Of a stretch of 64,000 nt of DNA, positions 24,966 to 34,134 are shown piece after piece. The stretch lies in the NCBI GenBank assembly GCA_052115395.1, contig JBFRGO010000003.1; one strand, 5' to 3'. Position 1 is the first letter of the stretch. Every line of letters begins with the position of its first letter. The notes beneath the pieces were generated by a model. The model did not search any database, was not told the DNA's origin, and was given only the letters and a program-made list of their open reading frames with translations. The position numbers and the translations under genes are program-made. The stretch comes from Noviluteimonas sp052115395 (GTDB lineage Bacteria > Pseudomonadota > Gammaproteobacteria > Xanthomonadales > Xanthomonadaceae).

Positions 24966-26171
24966 ATGCCTGAGCTCGCCCGGCGCATTGGTCGCGCCAA
25001 GCCTAGCGCAATCATGGTGGTGGCCGAAAAGGCCAAGCGTCTGAAGTCCGAAGGCCGCGACATCATCAGCTTTTCCATCGGTGTGCCGAACTTCCTCCCG
25101 GGCGACCACGTCTATGCCGCCGCTCGTGAAGCGTTGGCGAAAGACAGCGGCCAGTACGGCAGCAACCGCGGCAGCGATGCGCTCCTGGACGCTTTCCTCG
25201 CTCACATCGCGCAGATCGGCCTGAACGGATACGAACGCGCGAACATCGCGACCGGCATCGGCGCCAAGCATGTGATCTTCAACCTCGCCGAAGCCTTGCT
25301 CGACGAAGGCGACACCATCTGCTTCGCGGTGCCCTACTGGACCAGCTACTTCGACATCGCGGAAATCGTGAACGCGAAGGTCGAGCTGCTTCCGTGCCCG
25401 GCGTCGCAGGACTACAAGATGACCCCGGCCCAGCTCGACGCGGCGCTGGCGAAGAAGCCCAAGGTCTTCCTGTTCAACAACCCGTCCAACCCGACGGGCA
25501 TGGTGTATTCGAAGGACGAGATCTCCGCGCTGGCCGATGTCATCGCCAAGTACCCCGACACCTGGGTGATCACCGACGACATCTACAACCGCATGGTGTT
25601 CGACGGCCTGGGTTACCACAATTTCGTGCATGCGCGTCCGGAACTGCGCGACCGCGTGATCTTCCTCGACTCGCTGTCCAAGACCTACGGCATGCCCGGT
25701 TGGCGCGTCGGTTTCCTCGCCGGCCCGAAGAACGTCGCCAGCGCCGTCGCGACGATGAACTCCAACCACATCACCAACATCCCGGAAGTCGTGACCGCCG
25801 CGGCCATCGCCGCGCTGACCGGCCCGCAGGACATCCCCGCGCAGAAGAACGCCGAATTCGCCGTCAAGCGCGACCAGGTTCTGGCGATGCTCGCGACGCT
25901 TCCGGGCGTTGTGTGCCCGCGTCCGCAGGGCGCGTTCTACGTTTTCCCCGACATCAGCGTCGCCTTCGGCAAGACGCATGGCCCGACGGGCCAGAAGATC
26001 GCCAACGACGTCGATTTCTGCAATGCGCTGCTCGAAGCCAAGGGCGTGGCCTGCGTGCCGGGCTCGGCCTTCGGCGAGCCGCGCGCGCTGCGCATCAGCT
26101 ACACCTGTCCGACGCCGCAGCTGGCGCCGGGCCTGCAACGCTTCAAGGAATTCTTTGAAGAACTGAAGTAA
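24966..26171 (+). CDS. PLP-dependent class I/II aminotransferase
   Basis: 401 residues, fold type I, resembling aspartate/aromatic aminotransferases of subgroup Igamma. The PLP lysine is in SLSKTYGMPGWRVGFLAG; NNPSNPTGMVYS holds the conserved Asn-Pro, and RISYTC near the C-terminus has the carboxylate-binding Arg. Cytoplasmic. Start at 24966 with GAAGAGG 8 bases upstream and a candidate -10 (TAGCAT, 24932-24937). Substrate is not decided by sequence; aspartate or alanine is likely. Mdh lies 43 bp downstream, so oxaloacetate chemistry links the pair. Confidence 0.9.
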   Translation: MPELARRIGRAKPSAIMVVAEKAKRLKSEGRDIISFSIGVPNFLPGDHVYAAAREALAKDSGQYGSNRGSDALLDAFLAHIAQIGLNGYERANIATGIGAKHVIFNLAEALLDEGDTICFAVPYWTSYFDIAEIVNAKVELLPCPASQDYKMTPAQLDAALAKKPKVFLFNNPSNPTGMVYSKDEISALADVIAKYPDTWVITDDIYNRMVFDGLGYHNFVHARPELRDRVIFLDSLSKTYGMPGWRVGFLAGPKNVASAVATMNSNHITNIPEVVTAAAIAALTGPQDIPAQKNAEFAVKRDQVLAMLATLPGVVCPRPQGAFYVFPDISVAFGKTHGPTGQKIANDVDFCNALLEAKGVACVPGSAFGEPRALRISYTCPTPQLAPGLQRFKEFFEELK

Positions 26172-26214
26172 CTCCCAAGCACCGTCCCCACAGATTTTCC
26201 GGAGCCACCGCACC

Positions 26215-27198
26215 ATGAAGACCCCCGTCCGTGTTGCCGTCACCGGCGCCGCCGGCCAGATCGGCTACGCCCTGCTGTTCCGCATCGCCTCGGGCGAAAT
26301 GCTCGGGAAAGACCAGCCGGTCATCCTGCAGATGCTGGAACTGCCGCTCGACAAGGCGCAGGCCGCGCTGAAGGGCGTGATGATGGAGCTGGAGGACTGC
26401 GCGTTCCCGCTGCTCGCCGGCATGGTCGGCACGGACGATCCGCGCGTCGCGTTCAAGGACGCCGATGTCGCGTTGCTCGTCGGCGCGCGTCCGCGCGGCC
26501 CGGGCATGGAGCGCAAGGACCTGCTGCTCGAGAACGCGAAGATCTTCACCGAGCAGGGCAAGGCGCTGAACGACGTCGCATCGCGCAACGTCAAGGTGCT
26601 CGTGGTCGGCAACCCGGCGAACACCAATGCCTACATCGCCATGAAGTCGGCGCCGGACCTGCCGGCGAAGAACTTCACCGCGATGCTGCGCCTGGACCAC
26701 AACCGCGCGCTGTCGCAGCTGGCCATCAAGGCCGGCGTGCAGGTCGCCGACATTGACAAGCTGGTCGTGTGGGGCAACCACTCGCCGACGATGTATCCGG
26801 ACTATCGCTTCGCCACCGTCGGCAATGCCTCGTTGAAGGACAAGATCAACGACGCCGACTGGAACGCGAACGACTTCATCCCGAAGGTCGGCAAGCGCGG
26901 CGCGGCGATCATCGAAGCGCGCGGCCTCTCCTCGGCCGCATCGGCCGCCAATGCCGCGATCGACCACGTGCGCGACTGGCTGCTCGGCAGCAACGGCAAG
27001 TGGGTGACGATGGGCATTCCCTCCGACGGCAGCTACGGCATCCCGAAGGACGTGCTGTACGGCTTCCCGGTCACCACGCAGGGTGGCGAGTACACAATGA
27101 TCCGCGACTTGCCGATCGACGATTTCAGCCGGCAGCGCATGGACAAGACGCTCGCCGAGCTCGAGGAAGAGCGCGCCGGCGTGGCGCACCTTCTGTGA
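26215..27198 (+). CDS. mdh: Malate dehydrogenase
   Basis: 327 residues. NAD-dependent interconversion of malate and oxaloacetate in the TCA cycle. The nucleotide-binding loop is TGAAGQIGYALLFRI. The substrate-binding arginines are in GARPRGPGMERKDLL, and the catalytic His is in VWGNHSPTMYPDY. This is the LDH-like longer MDH type common in Xanthomonadaceae. A GGAG site precedes the ATG. It is followed by a hairpin and the prp genes. Confidence 0.97.
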   Translation: MKTPVRVAVTGAAGQIGYALLFRIASGEMLGKDQPVILQMLELPLDKAQAALKGVMMELEDCAFPLLAGMVGTDDPRVAFKDADVALLVGARPRGPGMERKDLLLENAKIFTEQGKALNDVASRNVKVLVVGNPANTNAYIAMKSAPDLPAKNFTAMLRLDHNRALSQLAIKAGVQVADIDKLVVWGNHSPTMYPDYRFATVGNASLKDKINDADWNANDFIPKVGKRGAAIIEARGLSSAASAANAAIDHVRDWLLGSNGKWVTMGIPSDGSYGIPKDVLYGFPVTTQGGEYTMIRDLPIDDFSRQRMDKTLAELEEERAGVAHLL

Positions 27199-27204
27199 TT
27201 CACC

Positions 27205-27228
27205 CGAGGCGACCGCAAGGTCGCCTCG
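27205..27228 (+). other. Hairpin with GCAA tetraloop between mdh and prpB
   Basis: CGAGGCGACC (27205-27214) and GGTCGCCTCG (27219-27228) form 10 perfect pairs around a GCAA (GNRA) loop. It begins 6 bases after the mdh stop and ends about 20 bases before the prpB ATG. Without a T-run it is more likely an mRNA-stability or partial-termination element than a full terminator. Confidence 0.55.
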
Positions 27229-27247
27229 TCCATTGTGGATGCATGAC

Positions 27248-28135
27248 ATGACGCAAGATTCCGCAGGCGCGAGGTTTCGCGCCGCCGTTGCCGACGAAAG
27301 CCCGCTGCAGGTGATGGGTGCCATCACCGCCTACGCCGGCCTGATGGCCAAGCGCACGGGTTACAAGGCGCTGTATCTCTCCGGTGGCGGCGTGGCCGCC
27401 AATTCGCTCGGCGTGCCCGACCTCGGCATCAGCACGATGGAAGACGTGCTGGTCGATGCGCGGCGCATCGTCGACGCCACGCAGTTGCCGCTGCTCGTCG
27501 ACATCGACACCGGTTGGGGCGGCGCGTTCAACATCGCGCGCACGATCCGTTCCTTCATCAACGTCGGCGTCGCCGCCGTCCACATGGAAGACCAGGTCGG
27601 CCAGAAGCGTTGCGGCCATCGCCCGGGCAAGGAAGTCGTGTCGAAGGCGGAAATGATCGATCGCGTGAAGGCCGCGGTGGATGCGCGCACCGATGCGTCG
27701 TTCGTGATCATGGCGCGCACCGATGCGGCGGCGGTGGAAGGCGTCCATTCGGCGATCGACCGTGCCTGCGCCTATGTCGAAGCCGGCGCGGACATGATCT
27801 TCCCCGAGGCGATGAACACGCTGGAGGATTACAAGCGTTTCAAGGCCGCGGTGAAGGTGCCGATCCTGGCCAACCTCACCGAGTTCGGGTCCACGCCGTT
27901 CTTCACCACCGACGAGCTGCGCAGTGCCAACGTCGACATCGCGTTGTATTGCTGCGGTGCGTATCGCGCGATGAACAAGGCCGCGCTCAATTTCTACGAA
28001 ACCGTGCGCCGCGAAGGCACGCAGAAGAACATCGTCGACACGCTGCAGACGCGCGCGCAGTTGTACGACTTCCTCGGTTACCACGCGTACGAAGACAAGC
28101 TCGACCAACTGTTTTCGCAAGAAAAGAAGGGATGA
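27248..28135 (+). CDS. prpB: 2-methylisocitrate lyase
   Basis: 295 residues from the ATG at 27248 (27239 is an alternative). It cleaves 2-methylisocitrate to pyruvate and succinate, the last step of the 2-methylcitrate cycle for propionate. VDIDTGWGGAFNIARTI carries the metal-binding Asp residues, and EDQVGQKRCGHRPGKE holds the catalytic Cys in the KRCGH signature that distinguishes the isocitrate lyase superfamily. Its last bases overlap the prpC leader. Confidence 0.95.
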   Translation: MTQDSAGARFRAAVADESPLQVMGAITAYAGLMAKRTGYKALYLSGGGVAANSLGVPDLGISTMEDVLVDARRIVDATQLPLLVDIDTGWGGAFNIARTIRSFINVGVAAVHMEDQVGQKRCGHRPGKEVVSKAEMIDRVKAAVDARTDASFVIMARTDAAAVEGVHSAIDRACAYVEAGADMIFPEAMNTLEDYKRFKAAVKVPILANLTEFGSTPFFTTDELRSANVDIALYCCGAYRAMNKAALNFYETVRREGTQKNIVDTLQTRAQLYDFLGYHAYEDKLDQLFSQEKKG

Positions 28136-28137
28136 CC

Positions 28138-29283
28138 ATGAGCGAACAAGTGCTCCCCAAGGCCAAGAAGTCCGTTGCGCTGAGCGGCACCGCCGCGGGC
28201 AACACCGCGCTGTGCACGGTCGGCCGCAGCGGCAACGACCTGCATTACCGCGGCTACGACATCAAGGACCTGGCGACCAAGTCCACGTTCGAGGAAGTCG
28301 CGCACCTGCTGGTGCACGGCGTGCTGCCGACGACCGCGCAGCTGAAGGCCTACAAGACCAAGCTCGCGCGCCTGCGCGGCCTGCCGGCCATCGTGCAGGA
28401 AGCGCTGGAACTGGTGCCCGCCAACGCGCACCCGATGGACGTCATGCGCACGGGTTGCTCGGTGCTGGGCACCGTGCTGCCCGAGCGCGAAGGCCATCCG
28501 GCCTCCGAAGCGCGCGACATCGCCGACAGGCTGATCGCCAGCTTCGGTTCGATGCTCCTGTACTGGTGGCACTTCACCCGCAACGGCCGCCGCATCGACG
28601 TTGAAACCGACGACGACAACGTCGCCGGGCACTTCCTGCACCTGCTGCACGGTGAGCCGCCGTCGAAGTTGCATGCCGATGCGCTCGACAAGTCGCTGAT
28701 CCTGTACGCCGAGCACGAGTTCAACGCTTCGACCTTCACCGGCCGCGTGATCGCCGGCACCGGTTCGGACATGTATTCGTGCATCACCGGCGCGATCGGC
28801 GCGCTGCGCGGGCCGAAGCACGGCGGCGCGAATGAAGTGGCGATGGACATCATCTCGCGCTACGCGACTGCCGATGAAGCGGAAGCCGACATCCGCGCGC
28901 GCGTGGAACGCAAGGAGATCGTCATCGGCTTCGGCCATCCGGTCTACACCGTGGGCGACCCGCGCAACCCGATCATCAAGGAACTCTCGCGCAAGCTGTG
29001 CGCCGACGGCGGCAACCAGGTGCTGTTCGACGTCAGCGAGCGCATCGAGACGCTGATGTGGGACATGAAGAAGATGTTCCCGAACCTGGATTGGTACAGC
29101 GCGTCGGCCTATCACATGATGGGTATTCCGACGCCGATGTTCACGCCACTGTTCGTCGTGGCGCGCACGACCGGTTGGGCGGCGCACGTGATCGAGCAGC
29201 GCGAAGACGGCAAGATCATCCGCCCGAGCGCGAACTACATCGGCCCCGACGACCGCGACTACGTCCCGATCGAGAAGCGCTGA
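28138..29283 (+). CDS. prpC: 2-methylcitrate synthase
   Basis: 381 residues of the citrate synthase family. It joins propionyl-CoA and oxaloacetate. The short type II length, the ASTFTGRVIAGTGSDMYS and GALRGPKHGGANE motifs, and the neighbour prpB point to PrpC rather than a housekeeping citrate synthase. The start at 28138 is favoured: AAGAAGGG lies 7 bases upstream, while the nearby ATG at 28132 overlaps it. A strong terminator follows. Confidence 0.95.
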   Translation: MSEQVLPKAKKSVALSGTAAGNTALCTVGRSGNDLHYRGYDIKDLATKSTFEEVAHLLVHGVLPTTAQLKAYKTKLARLRGLPAIVQEALELVPANAHPMDVMRTGCSVLGTVLPEREGHPASEARDIADRLIASFGSMLLYWWHFTRNGRRIDVETDDDNVAGHFLHLLHGEPPSKLHADALDKSLILYAEHEFNASTFTGRVIAGTGSDMYSCITGAIGALRGPKHGGANEVAMDIISRYATADEAEADIRARVERKEIVIGFGHPVYTVGDPRNPIIKELSRKLCADGGNQVLFDVSERIETLMWDMKKMFPNLDWYSASAYHMMGIPTPMFTPLFVVARTTGWAAHVIEQREDGKIIRPSANYIGPDDRDYVPIEKR

Positions 29284-29310
29284 CACGCACCTCCCCTCCC
29301 AGGGGGGTCA

Positions 29311-29344
29311 AAAAGAAACCCGCCATCCGGCGGGTTTCTTTTTT
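29311..29344. terminator. Bidirectional intrinsic terminator after prpC and GST gene
   Basis: A 14-bp perfect stem (29311-29324 with 29329-29342, loop ATCC) rich in A on the left and T on the right. T-runs exist on both strands, so it can end prpC transcription rightward and the GST gene leftward. Confidence 0.93.
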
Positions 29345-29369
29345 GGGTGGGGTCAAGCAACGACGAACC

Positions 29370-29984
29370 TCAGGACAACCCCTGCGCTTCCATCGCCCTG
29401 CGCACGCCCGGATCCTCGCGCATCAGATCGTAGTGCGCGTGCAGGTTGTCCAGGCCCGACAGGTCGACATCCTGCGCCTTCGCCCAACGCAGCGTCACGA
29501 ACAGGTAGGGATCGGCGATCGAGCGCTCGCCCGCCAACCACTGCTTGCCGTCCAGTTGCGCATCGATGCGCTCGTAGAGCTTGCGCAAATTCTCGCGCGA
29601 CTTGTTCTGGGTGCTTGCGATCGCCTTCGCGTCGCCGAGGAAGTCGTACTTGCCGAAGAAGGAATGGAATTGCGGATGCACGTCGGAGTTGACGAGCGAC
29701 AACCACTGGTTGACAACGGCGCGCGACTGCGGCGTTCCGTCGCCGCCGAGCCCGGCTTCGGGGAACGAATCGGCGAGGTAATTCAGGATGGCCACGTTCT
29801 GCAGCAATACCGTGCCGTCCTTCAATTCCAGCGCCGGCACTGCGCCCGCGGGATTGATCTGCAGGTATTCGGGTTGCGTGCGCTGCTCGCGCGTCACCAA
29901 TTGCGCGTCGAAGGGTTTGCCGATCCACTCCAACGCGATGTGGTCCGACAGCGCGCACGTGCCGGGCGTGTAGTAGAGCTTCAT
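29370..29984 (-). CDS. Beta-class glutathione S-transferase
   Basis: 204 residues from the ATG at 29984 (MKLYYTPGTCALSDHIAL). The Cys at position 10 in TPGTCALS is the beta-class GST active-site cysteine, followed by the thioredoxin-like domain with the cis-Pro in NPAGAVPALEL and an all-helical C-domain. It likely conjugates or reduces electrophiles in the cytoplasm; the substrate is unknown. A few in-frame codons upstream are unlikely to be used. Confidence 0.93.
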   Translation of the reverse strand: MKLYYTPGTCALSDHIALEWIGKPFDAQLVTREQRTQPEYLQINPAGAVPALELKDGTVLLQNVAILNYLADSFPEAGLGGDGTPQSRAVVNQWLSLVNSDVHPQFHSFFGKYDFLGDAKAIASTQNKSRENLRKLYERIDAQLDGKQWLAGERSIADPYLFVTLRWAKAQDVDLSGLDNLHAHYDLMREDPGVRRAMEAQGLS

Positions 29985-30065
29985 GGGCGACTCCGCGATA
30001 AAGGAGATCGCCATGATCGCCAGCGCGGTGTCATTCGACAATCACGCGCAGGGCAACAGTGAAGT

Positions 30066-30524
30066 TCACCCGTGGCGCGGCTTGAGCGGCTGCACGCGAT
30101 AGAAGGTGTGGTCGCCGATCTTCGCGACCTGGAATGCATTGCTCCACGCAGGCGTGGCGATCGCATGCGCTGCGAAGTGGCTCGCGCCCGGCACGATTTC
30201 CTGGCGCTGCCCGTACGGCAATGCCCAGTTGCGTTCGGCCTGGAGCGCGACATTCACCGCGTCCGACCACGCTTGCCCGCCACGCAGGCGCGTGTCGGCG
30301 GGAACGATCGTCGGCGCGAACTGCTTCTTCGCAGTGACCACCGAGCACAGGTTGTCGCCCCACAGGCCGCTGTCGCGGCGGCGCAGCGCCACTTCGGCGA
30401 CGGCCTGCTGCCCGAGGGCGGATTGGTCGCGCGCCTCCAGGTACACGGTGGTGCTGAGGCAGAGCGAATCTGCGGCCGGCTGCGGCAACACGTGCGACAG
30501 CCAGAGGATCCAGGCCAGCTTCAT
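30066..30524 (-). CDS. SleB/CwlJ-type cell wall hydrolase
   Basis: 152 residues. It resembles the hydrolase_2 domain of spore-cortex lytic enzymes; relatives in non-spore-formers are murein hydrolases. The predicted catalytic Glu lies in STTVYLEARDQSALGQQAVA. The family mark SHFAAHAIATPAWSNAF is also present. The N-terminal MKLAWILWLSHVLPQ may be a short signal or anchor. An AAGGAG site precedes the ATG at 30524. The 250-bp gap on its right (30525-30774) holds no gene: I see a small CGTAA-G-TTACG repeat and a T7 tract. Confidence 0.85.
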   Translation of the reverse strand: MKLAWILWLSHVLPQPAADSLCLSTTVYLEARDQSALGQQAVAEVALRRRDSGLWGDNLCSVVTAKKQFAPTIVPADTRLRGGQAWSDAVNVALQAERNWALPYGQRQEIVPGASHFAAHAIATPAWSNAFQVAKIGDHTFYRVQPLKPRHG

Positions 30525-30774
30525 TTGCGTCGGACTCCTTGCTCCGTTGCGACGCGGGCCCGATGGGCCTGCGACATGGCGTACTGGGGAGGGCGGCGGC
30601 TCTAACGGCTGCCTTTGCCCGAACGCGGCCCTTGGAAGGCGGGCCGCGAGGGTGCCCCGCATCGACTGGCGGGGCGTGAAAGTGTGCGCACGTTAACGAT
30701 CCGGTTCCCAACGAAGCCTGAACCGATTTCGTAAGTTACGGATTTGCTTGTTTTTTTAATGTGAATGCGCTAGG

Positions 30775-31131
30775 TCAACGCCACACGATCGGCTTGAACC
30801 CGCCCCAGAACATGCGCTTGCCGTCGAAGGGCAATTTCTTGGGATCGGAGAACTCGGCCAGGCGCGGGTCTTTCATGACCTTCGCGTTGATCCGGTCGCG
30901 CTGGGCCCGGGACTTGTAAATGATCCAGGAGAAAACCACGAGCTCGCCGGGCTTGCGCTTGACCGCCTGCGGGAAGCTGGTGAGCTTGCCGGGTTGCACG
31001 TCGTCCTCGACGTTCTCGCAGTATTCGAGTGCGCCGTATTCGAGCCAGATCGCGGCGCCCTTGCGGGCCATCCTGCGGTAGTCGGCGAGGTTCTTTTCGG
31101 GAACGGCCAGGACGTAGCCATCGACGTACAT
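30775..31131 (-). CDS. DUF1428-family protein
   Basis: 118 residues, MYVDGYVLAVPEKNLADYRR, with a ferredoxin-like alpha/beta fold of the dimeric barrel type (DUF1428). WLEYGALEYCENVEDDV and the C-terminal KRMFWGGFKPIV are the conserved ends. No enzyme activity is established. The ATG at 31131 is preferred over an in-frame GTG at 31140 because GGAG lies 8 bases upstream, though that site is part of a hairpin. Confidence 0.9.
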   Translation of the reverse strand: MYVDGYVLAVPEKNLADYRRMARKGAAIWLEYGALEYCENVEDDVQPGKLTSFPQAVKRKPGELVVFSWIIYKSRAQRDRINAKVMKDPRLAEFSDPKKLPFDGKRMFWGGFKPIVWR

Positions 31132-31139
31132 GGGCGGCA

Positions 31140-31165
31140 CTCCGCGGGCGGGACAGGCCGCGGAG
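31140..31165 (-). promoter_or_regulatory. Hairpin overlapping the DUF1428 ribosome-binding site
   Basis: In the leftward mRNA, CTCCGCGG pairs perfectly with CCGCGGAG over 8 bp with a 10-base loop. The GGAG Shine-Dalgarno (31143-31140) is the end of the 3' arm, so the site would be buried when the hairpin forms. Confidence 0.45.
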
Positions 31166-31181
31166 CCTACGACCGGCCGCG

Positions 31182-33236
31182 TTAAAGCCGCGCCGCGAGC
31201 GCCGTGCCCTGGGCGATGGCGCGCTTGGCGTCGAGTTCGGCCGCGACATCGGCGCCGCCGATGACGTGCACGTTGCCGGTCGTGTTCGACAAGGCATCGA
31301 ACAGCGCGCGTCGCGGTTCCTGTCCCGCGCAGACCACCACGTGGTCGACCGGCAGCAAGCGTTCTTCACCGTCCACGCGGATGCGCAGGCCGGCATCGTC
31401 GACGCCGAGATATTCGACGCCGCCGAGCATCTGCACGCGCTTGGCCTTCAGGGTGGCGCGATGGATCCAGCCCGTCGTCTTGCCCAGGCGCGCACCGGGG
31501 CGGCCTTCCGTGCGTTGGAGCAACCACACCTCGCGCGCGGGCGGTTCCGGATGCGCGGTGGCGAGCCCGCTGCGTGCATCGAATGCAGGATCGATGCCCC
31601 ATTCGCGCATCCACAGCTGCGGATCCAGCGACGGCGACGTGCCCTGGTGCACGAGGAATTCGGCGACGTCGAAACCGATGCCGCCCGCGCCGACGATCGC
31701 CACGCGCGGGCCGCACACCACACGGCCTTCGATCACGTCCGCATAGCCCACCACCTTCGCGTGGTCCGCGCCGGGGAAGGCGACTGCGCGCGCCGTCACG
31801 CCGGTGGCGACCACGATGGCGTCGTAGTCCTTCAACGCATCGGCGTCCGCGCGCGTCCGCAGGTGCAGCGCGACGCCGGTTTCTTCGATGCGGTGGCGGA
31901 AGTAGCGCAGCGTCTCCTCGAACTCTTCCTTGCCGGGAATGCGGCGGGAGAGATTGAACTGGCCACCGATCGCGTCGCTGGCTTCGAACAGATCCACGGC
32001 GTGGCCGCGTGCAGCGGCTTCCGTCGCACAGGCCAGGCCCGCGGGGCCCGCGCCGACGACGGCGATGCGGCGCGGTGTCGACGCGCGCACGAGGGGCATC
32101 TTCGTCTCCGCGCACGCACGCGGATTCACCAGGCAACTGGCGCGCTTGTTTTCGAATACGTGGTCCAGGCAGGCCTGGTTGCACGCGATGCACGTGTTGA
32201 TCGCATGCGCACGTCCGGCGCGCGCTTTGTTCGGCCAGTGCGGATCGGCGAGGAGCGGGCGTGCCATCGACACCATGTCGGCGCCGCCTGCGGCGAGGAC
32301 GCGTTCGGCGACGTCGGGCATGTTGATGCGATTGGTGGCGATGAGCGGCAATTGCACGTGCGGGCGCAGTTTGGCGGTCACGCCGGCGAATGCCGCGCGC
32401 GGCACGGACGTGGCGATGGTGGGAATGCGCGCTTCGTGCCAGCCGATGCCGGTGTTGATCAGCGTCGCGCCCGCCTGTTCGATGGCTTGCGCCTGCTGCA
32501 CGATGTCGTGCCAGTCGCCGCCGCCCTCGACGAGGTCGAGCATCGACAGGCGATACACGAGGATGAAGTCCGGACCGCAGGCTTCGCGCACACGGCGGAC
32601 GATTTCGACGGCGAAGCGCATGCGTTGCGCCGCATCGCCGCCCCAGCGGTCGGTGCGCTTGTTGGTGCGCGCGACCGTGAACTGGTTGATGAGATAGCCT
32701 TCCGATCCCATCAACTCGACGCCGTCGTAACCGGCTTCGCGCGCGAACACGGCCGCGCGCGCATATGCCGCGATCTGGCGCTCGACGCCCCGCGCCGACA
32801 GGGCGCGCGGCGTGAACGGATTGATCGGTGCCTTCAATTTCGACGGCGCGACCGACAAGGGGTGGTACGCGTAACGCCCCGCGTGCAGCAACTGCAGACA
32901 GATGTGCGCATCGTGCGCGTGCACGGCCTGCGTGACCTGGCGATGCGGGCGCACCTCATGCCGCCAGGACAACTTCCCCGCGAACGGTTTGAGCCACCCC
33001 ACGAGATTCGGTGCGAAGCCGCCGGTGACGATCAGGCCCGCGCCGCCCGCGGCGCGCTCGGCGAAATACGCCGCCAGCTTCGGGAAATCCCGCGCGCGAT
33101 CCTCCAGGCCCGTGTGCATCGAGCCCATGAGGATGCGATTGCGCAACGTCGCGAACCCGAGGTCGAGCGGGCGGAACAGGTGCGGGTAGGGAGAGGCGTC
33201 GACGTCGGGCGTGGTTTCGGAGGGCAGGGCGGACAT
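31182..33236 (-). CDS. fadH: 2,4-dienoyl-CoA reductase (NADPH)
   Basis: 684 residues in three parts: an FMN TIM-barrel of the old yellow enzyme family (1-about 360, GYDGVELMGSEGYLINQF), a 4Fe-4S cluster site (CIACNQACLDHVFENKRASC), then FAD and NADPH Rossmann domains (RRIAVVGAGPAGLACATEAA; RVAIVGAGGIGFDVAEFL). It removes 2,4-dienoyl-CoA intermediates from unsaturated fatty acids. Start at 33236 (MSALPSETT); 33242 is an alternative. It lies 41 bases before the DUF1428 ATG region, on the same strand. Confidence 0.95.
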   Translation of the reverse strand: MSALPSETTPDVDASPYPHLFRPLDLGFATLRNRILMGSMHTGLEDRARDFPKLAAYFAERAAGGAGLIVTGGFAPNLVGWLKPFAGKLSWRHEVRPHRQVTQAVHAHDAHICLQLLHAGRYAYHPLSVAPSKLKAPINPFTPRALSARGVERQIAAYARAAVFAREAGYDGVELMGSEGYLINQFTVARTNKRTDRWGGDAAQRMRFAVEIVRRVREACGPDFILVYRLSMLDLVEGGGDWHDIVQQAQAIEQAGATLINTGIGWHEARIPTIATSVPRAAFAGVTAKLRPHVQLPLIATNRINMPDVAERVLAAGGADMVSMARPLLADPHWPNKARAGRAHAINTCIACNQACLDHVFENKRASCLVNPRACAETKMPLVRASTPRRIAVVGAGPAGLACATEAAARGHAVDLFEASDAIGGQFNLSRRIPGKEEFEETLRYFRHRIEETGVALHLRTRADADALKDYDAIVVATGVTARAVAFPGADHAKVVGYADVIEGRVVCGPRVAIVGAGGIGFDVAEFLVHQGTSPSLDPQLWMREWGIDPAFDARSGLATAHPEPPAREVWLLQRTEGRPGARLGKTTGWIHRATLKAKRVQMLGGVEYLGVDDAGLRIRVDGEERLLPVDHVVVCAGQEPRRALFDALSNTTGNVHVIGGADVAAELDAKRAIAQGTALAARL

Positions 33237-33293
33237 GCGCATACGCTGGCGTACGGGATGGCGCACCATGCCCGCATTTCGGGCGCCGCACAA

Positions 33294-34079
33294 TCAGTGG
33301 AAGGCGAATGCGTCCAGGGCCAGCGATCCGAGTTCGTGCGATTGGTGCAGGTGACGCATCACCGGCGCTTGTCCCGCGGCGCCGAGGGCGACGAACAGCG
33401 GCATCAGGTGTTCGACCGTCGGATGCGCGCGCTTCGCGTTCGGTGCGCGCTTCTGCCAGTCGGCGAGCGCATCGAGGTCGTTGGCCTGCAGGCGTTGGCG
33501 CATCCAGTCGGCGAAGTCGGCCGCCCACGGCGCCAGCGGTGCATCGGGGTGTTGCCAGTCCAGGTCGCCGAGGTTGTGCACGAAACCGCCGGAGCCGATC
33601 ACGAGGACGCCCTCGTTCCGCAACGCCGCCAGCGCACGGCCGAGTGCGATGTGCGCCCGCGCGTCGCCGCGCGGATCGACCGAAATCGGCACGACCGGGA
33701 TGTCGGCCTCCGGGAACATCCGCAGCAGCGGCACCCACACGCCGTGGTCGAGCCCGTGTTCGGCCGCGATGCGGACCGGAAGGCCCGCGGCCTCGATCGC
33801 CTTGGCGATGGCCTGGGCGAGGACCGGCAAGCCGGGCGCCGGATAGCGCAGGGCATACAGCGCCTGCGGGAAGCCGCCGAAGTCGTGGATCGTATGCGGC
33901 AGCGCGGCGGCACCCACGTGCGTGGGCGCGGCGGCGAAGTGCGCCGAGGCGACGACGATCGCGCGCGGCGTCGGCAATTGGCCGGCCAGTCCATCGAGGA
34001 AGCGACCGGCAGCGGAATCCTGCACGGCCAGCATCGGCGAACCGTGGGAAAGAAAGAGCGTGGGAAAGGGCTGGTCCAT
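33294..34079 (-). CDS. Class III extradiol (DODA-type) dioxygenase
   Basis: 261 residues. It resembles YgiD/4,5-DOPA dioxygenase extradiol: metal-binding histidines are in FLSHGSPML, HTIHDFGGFP and AAEHGLDHGVWVPL, and a late His is in VEHLMPLFVALGAAG. It opens catechol-type rings with non-haem iron or zinc. The substrate is unknown. Start at 34079 (MDQPFPTLFLSHGSP). It is 57 bp upstream of fadH on the same strand and divergent from prpD. Confidence 0.9.
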   Translation of the reverse strand: MDQPFPTLFLSHGSPMLAVQDSAAGRFLDGLAGQLPTPRAIVVASAHFAAAPTHVGAAALPHTIHDFGGFPQALYALRYPAPGLPVLAQAIAKAIEAAGLPVRIAAEHGLDHGVWVPLLRMFPEADIPVVPISVDPRGDARAHIALGRALAALRNEGVLVIGSGGFVHNLGDLDWQHPDAPLAPWAADFADWMRQRLQANDLDALADWQKRAPNAKRAHPTVEHLMPLFVALGAAGQAPVMRHLHQSHELGSLALDAFAFH

Positions 34080-34134
34080 GGGGCAGAAGATGCGCGTCCC
34101 GGCGCGCCGGACCAACCGGCATGGCCGCGTAGGT

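Noticed and set aside
24183..26243. Long leftward frame upstream of the M48 gene
   Set aside because: It is antisense to the aminotransferase; the real protein starts with a lipoprotein signal at 24182.
30751..30757. T7 tract in the gap 30525-30774 as a terminator
   Set aside because: No stable stem precedes it on the + strand; the CGTAA-G-TTACG repeat has a one-base loop. No gene on + needs it.
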